Part shown: one piece after another, positions 10,331-21,279 of the stretch
How the letters are laid out: each line of letters starts with the position of its first letter
Numbering within the stretch: position 1 is the stretch's first letter
Assembly (NCBI GenBank): GCA_023376005.1
Contig: CM042151.1
Coordinates: forward strand, 75,920,446 to 75,984,445
DNA from: Doryteuthis pealeii
Taxonomy: Eukaryota > Mollusca > Cephalopoda > Myopsida > Loliginidae
Reading direction: 5' to 3'
DNA: 64,000 bases
The notes under the pieces: generated by a model
Told to the model about the DNA's origin: nothing
Seen by the model: the letters and a program-made list of their open reading frames with translations, nothing else
The model's database searches: none
Made by a program: the position numbers and the translations under genes

Positions 10331-10638
10331 TACCAACACTTTATGTTTATTTATCTATTCAAAATTAATTATAGAATAAATTCTATAAACTCAACTCTCT
10401 GTTGTATTTTATCAGAATGTAGAAATAGTGTTCGATTATACAGGTTGTTTTACATGATTAGCTTGACTCTTTAAATTTCTTCTTTAAGAAGTTTTGTCTT
10501 TTGCCAGAAGCTTCCTCTTCTGGGTGACGATAATACAACAATAGCAGTATAGTAATGTATGCTTCCCTTCTTCACTACAGATTTAACTTCATTGGGTTTT
10601 TTCCATATTCTATCATAACTTTGTCCTCAGGTTCTGTC

Positions 10639-10674
10639 TTTTTCTTTCTTTCTTTCTTTCTTTCTCTCCCCTCC

Positions 10675-10716
<42 letters not shown>

Positions 10717-11193
10717 CCTTATTTTCTTTATCAACTTTATGTTTACAAATGGTACGACTCTTTCTTTCTTACTTTCTTTCTTTCATTCTTTCATTCATTC
10801 CTTCTTTCATTCTTTCATTCTTTCATTCATTCTTCTTTCATTCTTTCTTTCATTCGTTCATTTATTCCTTCTTTCATTCTTTGTTTCATTCTTTCACTTA
10901 TTCATTCTTTCATTCTTTCATTCTTTCCGTCTTTCATTCTTTCTTTCATTCTTTCATTTATTCCTTCTTTCATTCTTTGTTTCATTCTTTCACTTATTCA
11001 TTCTTTCATTCTTTCCGTCTTTCATTCTTTCTTTCATTCTTTCATTTATTCCGTCTTTCATTCTTCTTTCATTCTTTCATTTATTCCATCTTTCATTCTT
11101 ATCAATTCTTCATTGGCCTCCTTTTCTTGCTCCAACATATCTTATTCCTTATTTTCTTTCTTTATATTTTCTTTCTTTCTTTTACCTTACTAA
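10639..11193 (+). repeat. Long pyrimidine (CTTT/CT/CATT) satellite
   Basis: Starts with (CTTT)n and (CT)n, then TTCTTTCATTC-type units in a higher-order pattern: an approximately 100-bp block containing TTTGTTTCATTC, CACTTATTCATTC and CCGTCTTTCATTC occurs twice (about 10865-10960 and 10965-11060). All three plus frames are open for 150-212 codons because the unit lacks stops; the Phe/Ser/Leu/Ile/His peptides are artefacts. Strong strand asymmetry: almost purine-free on the plus strand apart from A in CATT. Confidence 0.95.
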
Positions 11194-11425
11194 CTTTAAT
11201 TAAAATGTAATGACAAAAACAAATGAGATTAATCACCTCTGTGGAAAATCAATTCCTGTTGACTTTATGTTTTCACTTCCTTCACTCGGGTCGATGAGTC
11301 AATTTCCTACGACTATAACCATTTCACATTCAACTTAGATATATTTGCTCTATCCAGAATATTAAGCATTCTTTACTTATAAATATAGCAAAATATATTA
11401 TTCATATTAACAGTTACTATATATA

Positions 11426-11660
11426 CTAGCAAAAACGTTCACCCTCTGGGTGCAAGTATTTAAGCTTTAATGTAATAAAATATTATATTAGAGTAAAAAG
11501 ACTGACAAAACAAAATATGAATGCATTACACTTATTCTTGTTTTATTTTAATTGATTTCTATATAAAATTATACATCGTATTGATTTGAATATATTTAAG
11601 AATAAAACACTACTTTTAGAAATCATTAAAACTAAGTAATAATTTATTAAATTTGGTTTT
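11426..11660 (-). mobile_element. Helitron family 1, 3' end fragment
   Basis: On the minus strand the end reads CACCCAGAGGGTG, a perfect 5-bp-stem hairpin, then AACGTTTTTG, then CTAG followed by T: the standard Helitron 3' terminus. The same terminus is seen, more or less decayed, at 1998, 17020, 17992 and 19250. The body fades into AT-rich sequence. Confidence 0.7.
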
Positions 11661-11724
11661 CTTGCAACTGGTATGAAAATTATTCACATCTTATACTATG
11701 TAAACCTTCGGTAATGCTTCAGAA

Positions 11725-11800
11725 AAAAGCTATCATCAGATGGGCCTCAAAGGTTGCACGTGGCCCATGGGCTATGGTTTGGGAATTCCTCTTGTAGGTA
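11725..11800. mobile_element. hAT-like transposon end
   Basis: GGGCCTCAAAGGTTGCACG followed by TGGCCCATGGGCTATGGTTT and GGGAATTCCT resembles the GC-rich subterminal and TIR end of hAT (Charlie/Zaphod-like) elements, where a GCACGTGGCCC...GTTTGGGAA pattern is common. Only one end is visible, and it abuts the znf-1 splice acceptor region. Call by eye. Confidence 0.4.
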
Positions 11801-11883
11801 AAGGCAATAAATTCACTTTTGATTTTTAATTCCTTTTGGGACACAGTTTATAAACTTGTTGCATTTAAATTCTAAGAATTTGT

Positions 11884-11897
11884 TTTCTTTCTGCAGG
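11884..11897 (+). other. Splice acceptor of znf-1 terminal exon
   Basis: TTTTCTTTCTGCAG followed by GTTATA is a strong acceptor (pyrimidine tract plus CAG). It lies 189 bp upstream of the znf-1 ATG and implies at least one upstream non-coding exon, which I could not locate. Confidence 0.6.
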
Positions 11898-12086
11898 TTA
11901 TACACTAACAGCAAAGAGGAAAAACAACAGGATATTTATGAAAAAATAATTGTAGTGCCATAAAACTCTGAAAGGAAAAAAAAACATCCACCCAAAATAA
12001 AAATAGAAAATCTGGATGACATTCAATGCTAAAAGAATATGCTTCTCTTATTTTCATTGTAACCAACTTTTCAATCCTCAAAGATA

Positions 12087-13133
12087 ATGTCTGCAGATAT
12101 TGTGGATGAGTCTTTGCAATGCAAGGTTTGCAAGTCCGTATTCTCTAACACATGGAATCTGAGGCAACACATCCGCATACATACTGGGGAGAAACCATTT
12201 TGTTGCGAATTCTGTGGAGCCGCATTTACCCGTGGCTCTCATCTTAAACGTCACATGTGGACTCACACAGGAGAGAAACCCTTTCATTGTCAAGTTTGTG
12301 GATCCTCCTTTAACTGTAATTCAGACCTGAAGATTCACATGAGAAAACATACTGGAGAAAAACCATTTCCTTGTGATATTTGTGGATCGGCTTTCACCTG
12401 TAATTCTGACCTCAAAGTTCATACAAGATCACATACGGGAGAGAAAAAGTTTGTCTGTGAAGTGTGTAATTCAGCATTCACACGTAGTTCCTATTTAAAA
12501 CGCCACATGTGGACACACACTGGAGAGAGACCCTACAGGTGTCAAATTTGTGAATCCGCATTTACTCGCAGTTCTCATTTACAACGCCACTTAAGAACAC
12601 ATACAGGATTGAAACCATTTTCTTGTGAAGCTTGTGGCACTTCCTTTTCATGTAGTTCTGATCTTAAAGTTCATATGCGGATACATACTGGAGAGAAACC
12701 ATTTCCTTGTCAGGTTTGTGGCGCTGCATTTTCACACCGTTCCAGTCTTAAGTATCATATGAGTACACATACAGGAGAAAAACCATTTCTTTGTGAAATA
12801 TGTGGTGCAAAATATCCATGCAGTTCTGATCTTAAGGTACACATGAGGGTTCATACTGGAGAGAAACCCTTTCCATGTGAAATTTGTACATCTGCATTTA
12901 AAAGCAATTCTGATCTCAAGGTACATATGCGGACACACACAGGAGAGAAACCATTTTCTTGTGAGGTTTGTGGAGCTTCATTTACAATTAATGCTAGTCT
13001 AAAAGTTCATATGCGAAGGCACACAGGGGAAAAGCCATATTCTTGTAAATTTTGTGAATTGAGTTTTACATGCAGCACACATCTAAAACGACATATAAAA
13101 ACTCATACAGGAGACAGTATTGATACGTCTTAA
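12087..13133 (+). CDS. C2H2 zinc-finger protein with 12 fingers (znf-1)
   Basis: A 348-residue protein made almost wholly of 12 tandem C2H2 fingers, each with F/Y-x-C-x2-C-x12-H-x3-H spacing and joined by HTGEKPF-type linkers. Finger 1 starts at residue 10 ([10 protein letters not shown]) and finger 12 ends near residue 341. There is no KRAB, BTB, SCAN, ZAD or SET domain; the N-terminus is nine residues long. Such arrays bind DNA in the nucleus and usually regulate transcription; the target is unknown. The ATG is the first after an in-frame TAA at 12060-12062. An AATAAA signal lies at 13202, 69 bp after the stop. Many recognition helices repeat nearly the same residues (C-(N/S)-S-D-L-K-V), suggesting internal duplication or gene conversion. 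All zinc ligands look intact, so it is probably functional. The minus-strand ORFs here are shadows. Confidence 0.93.
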   Translation: MSADIVDESLQCKVCKSVFSNTWNLRQHIRIHTGEKPFCCEFCGAAFTRGSHLKRHMWTHTGEKPFHCQVCGSSFNCNSDLKIHMRKHTGEKPFPCDICGSAFTCNSDLKVHTRSHTGEKKFVCEVCNSAFTRSSYLKRHMWTHTGERPYRCQICESAFTRSSHLQRHLRTHTGLKPFSCEACGTSFSCSSDLKVHMRIHTGEKPFPCQVCGAAFSHRSSLKYHMSTHTGEKPFLCEICGAKYPCSSDLKVHMRVHTGEKPFPCEICTSAFKSNSDLKVHMRTHTGEKPFSCEVCGASFTINASLKVHMRRHTGEKPYSCKFCELSFTCSTHLKRHIKTHTGDSIDTS

Positions 13134-13201
13134 ATGTTTTGGTGTCCTAAGAAGACATTTTTTTATTTTGGTTTCAAAATTATATATCTTTGTTAATTGA
13201 A

Positions 13202-13207
13202 AATAAA
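13202..13207 (+). terminator. Polyadenylation signal for znf-1
   Basis: AATAAA followed by an A-rich stretch, 69 bp after the znf-1 stop codon. Confidence 0.55.
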
Positions 13208-13209
13208 AA

Positions 13210-14180
13210 AAATATTTATTTCCTACTCATTTGAAGATAATTGTTTTTGATTTATACATCTCACTTTTAATTGTTTGGTGGTTGGTTTTGAAGGATATCA
13301 CAATGCAAGTGTAAAGAAAAAATAAGGCAACTATGATATTGTTTGTTAGCCTTTGGTTTATTCTTAATATTTTGAGATAAAGATCTCCTCGTCAGAAGAT
13401 TACGGAAACTCTGGAGATGCTAGGTATTGTCCATTGAGTTTTGTGTCTTATATCTTCCAAATTATGTGTATATGTGTTCATGTATGTTTGTGCTTTTATG
13501 TATGTTTACGTGTGTGTGTCTGTCAAACAATGTTTTATCATTCTATTCCCAATTAGATATTTAATTTCCATTCTTCATTTAAGAAATCAATTATATGATG
13601 GATTCTTCCAAACAATTCATGAACAGGTGGTACAAATATTTTGTATTTCAGATCTGTCATTAAATAACTCTGATTAGCATCTCTATTATTATTATTATTA
13701 TTATTATCAACAAGTTTATTATACTTGAAAAATAGATTTAAGCAGTTTTATTAATCTGTAAGCTCAAATATAGATCAGAATAACATTTTCAACTTAATTC
13801 TATTCATACGTATCAGTTTTGTTTGTCCCCTTTGGTAAAATTTCCAGTTAGGCAAATGGTTAGGACACTTAATTTCAACAATAATACCCGCCTTTTCATT
13901 TTGTTATAGGACACTTCTTGGTTAGTATGCTGAAACTGGCTAATACAGAATGATAAACTAGACCAGGGTCCATAGTCAGAAAAGAAGTGGGTGGATTTAG
14001 AATGGCTAATGGAAAAAAGTCAGCTTATCTTTTTTTTTTTTTTCTTAAAAAAAAAAAAAAAATGTCTTGCAAATAACGAATATAAAAAAGGTTGCAGGGA
14101 AGGAGGGATATTTTCTTTTAAATTTAAATCTAAAAGGGAAAATATGAAAAGCAAATGATAGGGACAAATTGAAGTCCATG
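13210..14180. other. Intergenic, no gene recognised
   Basis: Includes an ATT microsatellite (13684-13708) and T/A homopolymers near 14030-14062. The ORF at 13441-13677 has no recognisable motif. Confidence 0.5.

Positions 14181-14222
<42 letters not shown>
14181..14222. repeat. (AT)n microsatellite
   Basis: About 20 AT units. Confidence 0.95.
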
Positions 14223-14226
<4 letters not shown>

Positions 14227-14468
14227 GAATGACTTACTGGTGAAAATATTGGGTTGATACTTGGATAAGTCAGCATTATAACAAATATAAAGTGCTCAAT
14301 ACATAAGTAGAGCATATTATTATAGTGTGTACAGAAATAACCTACTCGAGTTTCACCATAAGGATCTTCAGGATTAAATCCACTGAATTAATTAGGATAA
14401 TGATTAATTACTGCTAACTGTAGGAGTTCATGTAGTTATGACCGGTGAAAACAGTTTTGCAGTTAAAG

Positions 14469-14501
<33 letters not shown>
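14469..14501. repeat. (AT)n microsatellite
   Basis: About 16 AT units. The sequence from here to 15060 holds no gene I can support. Confidence 0.95.
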
Positions 14502-14505
<4 letters not shown>

Positions 14506-15083
14506 GCATACTTTGGTGAGATGTCGATGATTCTTCTTAGAATTATTTTAATGTTAAGAATAATCCTCAAACTAGTTGGGGAGTCTCCTATTGAATGCAT
14601 CAAAAACAAAAATATGTCTTTCAAGAACAGATGAAACATCTGTTATGTCAGTGAAAAATGGATATCTCTTCATCATCAAAGTCTGCTGACAGCATTCTCT
14701 CGCCATCCATCCCTCTTGGTCATTGCTCTTGGTAAGTTATCTAGATGGCATCAAGTGTCTGCACAGATGATGGTTTTCTGGTTGCCAACACTGGTGTGTC
14801 AATGTGTCAAAATCCATAATTGACATAGCTACAGCTTTGAAGAATTTTCATCTTATCAGAGATCAGATTTCCGTATGGTTGTTAACCTATCAATAGCAGT
14901 TCATGCTTTATCTATACATACATTGATGTCAGATAAGGTATTACTACTGAGGTATAAGAAAAATGAAAATGAATTTGACTATATAAGTAGAAAAATATGA
15001 CAGCAACAAATATTCAAAGGATGTACTTATGAATGAATAATTACGCCTATGTTTGAGCATTTCATATATATATATATATATAA

Positions 15084-15308
15084 AAGTAAAGTCGTTGGGG
15101 CAGCCTAAAGTCGGTATCAGCCAATCAGCGAGGGAGTCTATCCCCTTTTCACTAGCACTAGACCAAGGAGATTGTTTTGGCATCTGAGGCATCTTACTTT
15201 ACCGCACAGATCCCTGTGCTACTCACATGCTGAGTGGATGAGAACCGGTATTGAACTAGGAACCTTATGGTTTTTAGCCGAATGCTCTACCGACTGAGCT
15301 AAACCGGC

Positions 15309-15312
<4 letters not shown>
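15084..15312 (-). mobile_element. tRNA-derived SINE, near-intact copy
   Basis: On the minus strand the head reads CCGGTTTAGCTCAGTCGGTA (A box in a TAGCTCAGTCGG-type D arm), then GAGCATTCGGCT and GGTTCCTAGTTCAATACC (B box). The D arm resembles tRNA-Lys-class SINEs, but the anticodon arm is degenerate. The body matches 771-1030. It is flanked by AT microsatellites on the tail side (15064-15080) and CT/AT on the head side. Confidence 0.85.
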
Positions 15313-15377
<65 letters not shown>

Positions 15378-15391
15378 ATATTTTTTTTTTT
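15308..15391. repeat. (CT)n(AT)n plus poly-T microsatellite
   Basis: CT units from 15308 to 15344, AT units to about 15380, then a T run. Directly abuts the SINE head. Confidence 0.95.
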
Positions 15392-15436
15392 TAAACAATC
15401 ATGCATGATATCTATATGATTTATATATGATATACA

Positions 15437-15830
15437 AGGGTCATTAAATAAATAAGGTGAATTTTGCCGAAGGAGTTGGCAATATGAGGCACTGTTTACA
15501 GTTGCACCTTTTTCAAGGAAATCAACAATGATGAGGCTTCATGTTCCAGAAGACCTTCTTTACTGACCACTGCACCTGGAACTTTTTCTTTACCAGACAG
15601 TGTGTTTCCTCTCTCTTTTATTGACTCAGTCTCATAGTGACAAACCCATTTTTGTAAACAGTTTTTCTATTAAAGCATGCTTCTCTGTACATATCACACA
15701 TTCTTCTGAGATTTAACATAGTTTGCACTTCTCATCCATCAAAATTTGATGACAGACCTCTGTTCAAACCTCAAAACAAATATTTTTATGAGATTAAAAT
15801 GATTTTTTCTATAAACCAATTCCTAACAAT
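15437..15830 (-). pseudogene. mariner (SETMAR-like) transposase remnant
   Basis: Minus-strand reading in shifting frames gives QRSVIKF and KWV-type helix-turn-helix segments at 15640-15780. It then gives an EHEAS-L-I-x-F-LEKGATVNSASYC-like segment at 15440-15550. The latter matches the SETMAR/mariner motif (FLPKGATIN...YC) that follows the first catalytic Asp, but the Asp itself is not seen. Much of the middle of the transposase is missing. The left end GGGTCATTAAATAAATAAGG recurs at 5806. Non-functional. Confidence 0.65.
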
Positions 15831-15875
15831 GCAAATATATTTTTGTTATGTATTTATGTTTGTTATTTTTTATTT

Positions 15876-15966
15876 GTTGAAAAATAAAACATTTATTGCA
15901 AAAACATGATGAGGGTTCAGTTTATTTTATGGTAGGAATTTACGAGGAAAAGGTTAAGGATTACCT
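15876..15966 (+). repeat. Family Y terminal repeat, isolated copy
   Basis: AAAACATTTATTGCAAAAAC followed by GAGGGTTCAGTTTATT and AATTTACGAGGAA matches the inverted terminal repeats at 43075-43160 (-) and 44325-44420 (+). Confidence 0.7.
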
Positions 15967-16394
15967 AACTTTTAAACGTATCTATTTGGCCCATAGATGA
16001 AAATATACAGGTGCTCTATACAGATATGAAACTGTAATATACATACACAAATATACAGATATACATGCACAATATAATAAACTATAATATCTAAATATAA
16101 TAACTATAATATCTAAATAATAATTTAAATAATAACTATAATATCTAAATAATAATTTAAATAATAACTATTATATAGTTAATAAATAAATAAATAATAA
16201 CTATAATATCTAGATATAATTCTGTGTACTTGACATGAGATTTTGATGAGTTGTGGTGCACCTGAGCACTGTACACAATAAATTTCATTATTATTTCATT
16301 ATTATATATCTAAACAGTAGATAAACTAAATATAAATAAATATCTAAATAATAAATAATATCTAAATATAATAACTATAATATCTAAATAATAA

Positions 16395-17020
16395 CCTTAT
16401 TATAATGGAGATTGTATGTTTGTCTGTCTGTAACCGAAACTATATTACTATACAAATCACAATTCCCTTTGTTATTTACATCACATTCTCCATGATTTTA
16501 TTTTTTATTTAAACCTCTATTATTAATAAAATTGTTTTACATCATTAAGACTGTTGACCATATCTACATGCTAATAACATGCAGTTGTATTTATATATAC
16601 AACAAAACAGCGGTTTACAGTGTGAATGGGAAGGCTAATTTGCATATTGATCTTAAAAAATTTGATTTTAATAAATATGTGCTTAATATTATTGATTTCT
16701 AATTGTTTAGTTTTATCTTATTGAATATGAGCAAAATTCTCTTCAATAAATCTTAAAAGAATTCCCTTAACACAAAGAAATAACTGTAATATTATTCTTT
16801 ACTTCCTATTTTAACTAAATAGTTAAATTAGGAATAGGAGTAATTGAATATGATGGAAGAGTTAGTTTCAAAGTTGTTCTATTTTTCAATCATACCCCTT
16901 CTGTTCCAAATCATGTTATCTGCATTTTTATTCAGTTTCATTGGCCTTTCTAATTTAATATGATATTTTATCATATTAAAATTTAAATACTTGCACCCGG
17001 AGTGTGCATATATTTGCTAG
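16395..17020 (+). mobile_element. Non-autonomous Helitron in array unit 1
   Basis: The left end CCTTATTATAATGGAGATTG and TCTGTCTGTAACCGAAACTA match the family-1 Helitron left end at 1407. The right end has TGCACCCGGAGTGTGCA (hairpin), then TATATTTG and CTAG at 17017-17020, followed by T. About 625 bp, no open reading frame. Confidence 0.75.
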
Positions 17021-17369
17021 TTTAAATAATAACTATAACATCTAAATAATAAATAAACTAAATATAATATAATAATAACTATAATATCTAAATAATAATT
17101 TAAATAATAACTATAATATCTAAATAATAATTTAAATAATAACTATTATATAGTTAATAAATAAATAAATAATGACTATAATATCTAGATATAATTCTGT
17201 GTACTTGACATGAGATTTTGATGAGTTGTGGTGCACCTGAGCACTGTACACAATAAATTTCATTATTATTTCATTATTATATATCTAAACAATAGATAAA
17301 CTAAATATAAATAAATATCTAAATAATAAATAATATCTAAATATAATAACTATAATATCTAAATAATAA

Positions 17370-17992
17370 CCTTATTATAATGGAGATTGTATGTTTGTCT
17401 GTCTGTAACCGAAACTATATTACTATACAAATCACAATTCCCTTTGTTATTTACATCACATTCTCCATGATTTTATTTTTTATTTAAACCTCTATTATTA
17501 ATAAAATTGTTTTACATCATTAAGACTGTTGACCATATCTACATGCTAATAACATGCAGTTATTTATATATACAACAAAACAGCGGTTTACAGTGTGAAT
17601 GGGAAGGCTAATTTGCATATTGATCTTAAAAATTTGATTTTAATAAATATGTGCTTAATATTATTGATTTCTAATTGTTTAGTTTTATCTTATTGAATAT
17701 GAGCAAAATTCTCTTCAATAAATCTTAAAAGAATTCCCTTAACACAAAGAAATAACTGTAATATTATTCTTTACTTCCTATTTTAACTAAATAGTTAAAT
17801 TTGGAATAGGAGTAATTGAATATGATGGAAGAGTTAGTTTCAAAGTTGTTCTATTTTTCAATCATACCCCTTCTGTTCCAAATCATGTTATCTGCATTTT
17901 TATTCAGTTTCATTGGCCTTTCTAATTTAATATGATATTTTATCATATTAAAATTTAAATACTTGCACCCGGAGTGTGCATATATTTGCTAG
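17370..17992 (+). mobile_element. Non-autonomous Helitron in array unit 2
   Basis: Nearly identical to the unit 1 copy, with the same hairpin and a CTAG at 17989-17992. Differences are a few single bases and a short indel near 17550. Confidence 0.75.
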
Positions 17993-18574
17993 CTTAAATA
18001 ATAACTATAACATCTAAATAATAAATAAACTAAATATAATATAATAATAACTATAATAATAATAACTATAATATCTAAATAATAATTTAAATAATAACTA
18101 TAATATCTAAATAATAATTTAAATAATAACTATAATATCTAAATAATAATTTAAATAATAACTATTATATAGTTAATAAATAAATAAATAATAACTATAA
18201 TATCTAGATATAATTCTGTGTACTTGACATGAGATTTTGATGAGTTGTGGTGCACCTGAGCACTGTACACAATAAATTTCATTATTATTTCATTATTATA
18301 TATCTAAACAATAGATAAACTAAATATAAATAAATATCTAAATAATAAATAATATATAAATATAATAACTATAATATCTAAATAATAATTTAAATAATAA
18401 CCATAATATCTAAATAATAACTATAATATCTAAATATAATAACTATAATATCACAATATAATAAACTATAATATATATAAACTATAATATACATACACAA
18501 ATATACAGATATGAGACTATACAGGTGCTCTGTAAAATAATAGGTGGGGGATAGCTAGGAATTATAATCTGACA

Positions 18575-18818
18575 TGTAAATTAACTCTTAACATCCTGTT
18601 AAGAATTTAAGTCCAGAGCCCCATTCCTATAAGGATTTATCAAAAGATGGCAAAAATGGCCTTTGCATCTAAAGTTACCTGTTATTTCACTTAAATTAAA
18701 GACTTCTAAATATGTTTAATATTACATTTAAAACAAAGGCTATTGTTTGGGGCAGATTAGGAAATTGAATGTGACTTCTGTCCAGGCGGAATGAGGTGGT
18801 ATAGGACATTAAGAGTAT
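18575..18818 (+). mobile_element. Short DNA element, family Z, copy 1
   Basis: Starts ACTCTTAACATCCTG and ends GGACATTAAGAGT, giving short inverted ends. The same approximately 245 bp lies in reverse orientation at 31936-32178 with both ends preserved, which defines its boundaries. No coding capacity. Probably a MITE. Confidence 0.7.
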
Positions 18819-18829
18819 TTAACATGGAA

Positions 18830-19230
18830 AAGTTTTATAAGGAAAATAAGAATTACGTGTTAGATTAGAATGGAAAAGTTTAAGGATGAATCATCATAAT
18901 GCCACATGGTATTGTTTCTATTGGACGAGAAGTGAGACGTGGTGAAATGAGAGAGAGGTGAAAATATGAGATGAGTCTGACATAATGCATTGAGAGAGCC
19001 AAACCTACTATCGGCAGTTGTGACTCGGGGGGAACAATAAAAATCTCATGAGAAAAAGAAGTGGCCCTGTGTTATTACTAAAAACTCTAAATGGCAATAG
19101 GCAAAATGTACCCCAGCACCCCAAGTTGGTTTACAGACTCCAAACAACAAGGAATAATCAGCCAACTGAGTATCAGCCCAGCAACCAGGATTCGAACCTC
19201 CGATGTAGTACCAGTCCGGAGATAAGTATA
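18830..19230 (-). mobile_element. Dispersed repeat R2 (tRNA-headed), copy 2
   Basis: Matches 5335-5765. At 19186-19200 the minus strand reads GGAGGTTCGAATCCTGG, a perfect B-box/T-arm sequence, marking the head of a tRNA-derived retroposon. The ORF at 19048 is a shadow. Confidence 0.65.
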
Positions 19231-19244
19231 CAATTAATTTCTAC

Positions 19245-19719
19245 AAGCAACAAAAACCACCCTCTGGGCGTTGTAAAAATTAATTTTTGAAAGACATTGC
19301 CTGAGAGGGTGGGAGTTAAAAATTCAATGTCAGAGGGTTTGTATCATAAGTAAGAAAAATCCTCATATTTATTAAAGGAGTAAAAAAAAACAAAAAAAAC
19401 AATTTGAAATGAAAACTGAGCCCTGTCCCTCTCAAATAAAATGTTGCATGCATGTAATAAGCAAACAATTATTTGGAATATTTTCCTCATCAATTTTCCA
19501 CAAAATCGTAGGTATTTATTTATTTGTAAACTTTTTAGTTAACTTCTTGTTACTGTAAAAAAAAAAAAAAAGGACGAGAGTAAAAAACAATTTTTAAAAT
19601 TGCTTATTCAAATTTTGGGTGTATATAGCATAAGAATATTGTGACGTAAGCTGTGGCGTAGAGCTATGACGTAGTTTTTGTTACAGACAGAAATAGAGAC
19701 AATCTCCATTATTAATAGA
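19245..19719 (-). mobile_element. Non-autonomous Helitron, family 1, inverted copy
   Basis: The minus-strand 5' end TCTATTAATAATGGAGATTG is at 19700-19719. The 3' end is near 19250 with a CGCCCAGAGGGTG hairpin then GTTTTTGTTGCTTG, a decayed CTAG end. The body aligns with 1407-1998, for example the GTCAGAGGG...TTTGTATCATAAGTAAG region here with its complement near 1885-1915. Confidence 0.7.
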
Positions 19720-19786
19720 TATTAATACATCATGACTCCATTCCAACATAAGAGCCATAACATAACAAACGTCGATTTGATGCTAT

Positions 19787-19955
19787 AACGTAACACTACC
19801 ACTCCAGGTCAGAGTGGATCTAGGAGTAATGGCAAGGAAGGGATACTTCCCCCCCCCCCAGATTTCCAGTGTCATACTTAGGACACCCCTTTTTGTAGGG
19901 GCGGGTCTGAACCCTACACAGTGTATTCTAAGCCCTGCCAACTTGTCAGAAATAA
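19787..19955 (+). repeat. Dispersed repeat R1, copy 3 (5' truncated)
   Basis: Begins at the ACTACCACTCCAGGTCAGAG core and continues through the GATACTTCCCC and AGGACACCC segments. A run of C at 19849-19859 interrupts it. Confidence 0.7.
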
Positions 19956-20007
19956 GGATAGAATTTCATTAAAATTTTGTAAAAAGGAAAACTAGTATTT
20001 TTGAGGG

Positions 20008-20205
20008 TGAACTGAAAAGTTCATATGATGGTGTCATATCTGCTGTCGATTTTTTTGGCCCATGGGATCCAATCACTGCAACACCAATGAAAGCAGTGGG
20101 TGGACCACAAGAAGGACTATATTGAAAAATAAACCTCAATAGGTCAAATTCGATGAGAATATCTTGGTCAGCCTATGAACTTTTCAAACAACCCACGTAG
20201 TTGTT
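20008..20205 (+). mobile_element. Internally deleted mariner with residual C-terminal coding
   Basis: The ends carry inverted AAAAGTTCATA (20018-20028) and TATGAACTTTT (about 20175-20186). Between them, 20081-20125 reads in frame KQWVDHKKDYIEK then a stop, the usual end of a mariner transposase. It looks like a MITE derived from a mariner by internal deletion. Confidence 0.65.
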
Positions 20206-21270
20206 TGTAAATTTAAAAAAAGATTAAGATTTGTTTTGTATCATGAATTAGATTGTTTCTTTTTTCTTTACCGTTATTAGAATTGATTATTTTTGAAATT
20301 TTAATTTTATAAAAAATTATAGAAATTGTTACAGTGAATAAAAAAAAAGAATTCTATATAAAATAAATGAAACCTAAGGGGAATTAATATTAAAAGAAAA
20401 AAAGAAAAAAATAGAAAAAGAAAAAGTATTTTCTGGTTAATTCAAGAAAATCTATATCGATTGCCTCCCTTGTTTAGTTTCATTGGATTTCGCGCAACGT
20501 ATTATTTTGAATTTAGGAACGATCAATCAAGAAAAAAAATATTTAGACCGAGTTTAGTGTTTATCGCAATTTTTTTGCTTTAAAGTTACGATAAATGTTG
20601 TAAAAATTGCGTGAGAAAGCAAACAAAATGCAGGTAAGATTGTGCAACGTGATTTTTTTCTTATTGATTACATTTGTGAGAGACTTATTCGTTTTTTATG
20701 TAAAAGAAAGAAAGAAAAAAATACCGGTTTTTAAAAGAATTCATAGGCATGTATTCTTCAGTCTTTAAAAATAATTAGGATTATTGATTATTAACTATTC
20801 TGTACATTGGAAAATATTTTTGAGAATATTGTAGTTTAAATCGTCGGTCCTATTTTTATCTTTTGAAAGAGACTTTCACTTTATCGTATTTTATTTATTT
20901 ATTTGTTGAAAAAATTTCTTCATCTTCGCGTATTTTGGGACATTATTTTCGTGATTGAGTGAATTCTGCTATGTATTCTCCACCAAAAATATTGACATCA
21001 TTTGTTTAAATAAATAAATGAATAATTCGTGAATATACGTTTTTTTTTTCGTTTGACAATATTTGTCAAAAACATTTAATGAGGTGGGACATAAATGTAA
21101 CTTAACCCTACTACTGACCAATGCCACTTGGAATTTTTTTTACTCGTAACAGACAGCCTTGTTATAAAGCTGAAAGAAGAAGAAAATATAAATCGCATAA
21201 CTAACTTAATAAAAATACTTTTACTATTTAAGTGTAATTTAAATCAGTGAAAGTTGGTACCCTCCGCATA
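20206..21270. other. AT-rich intergenic sequence
   Basis: No gene or classified repeat found. Homopolymers and short A/G runs (20395-20430, 20700-20720) only. Confidence 0.5.
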
Positions 21271-21279
21271 GGGTACCTA

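Larger units (their letters stand above)
16075..18440. repeat. Tandem array, about 1-kb unit, 2.4 copies, containing Helitrons
   Basis: Landmark TCTGTGTACTTGACATGAGA occurs at 16221, 17196 and 18215, giving periods of 975 and 1019 bp. Each complete unit has a degenerate AATAATAACTATAATATCTA satellite, a short block with GTGGTGCACCTGAGCACTG plus TACACAATAAATTTC, and a Helitron-like body. The third unit lacks the Helitron and instead ends in extended satellite. Unit-to-unit identity is very high (few differences over 600 bp), so the duplication is recent. Confidence 0.9.

Noticed and set aside
10555..11210. Three overlapping ORFs of 153-212 codons rich in Phe, Ser, Leu and His
   Set aside because: All lie in the same polypyrimidine satellite; the repeat unit has no stop codons in any forward frame. 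No protein evidence.
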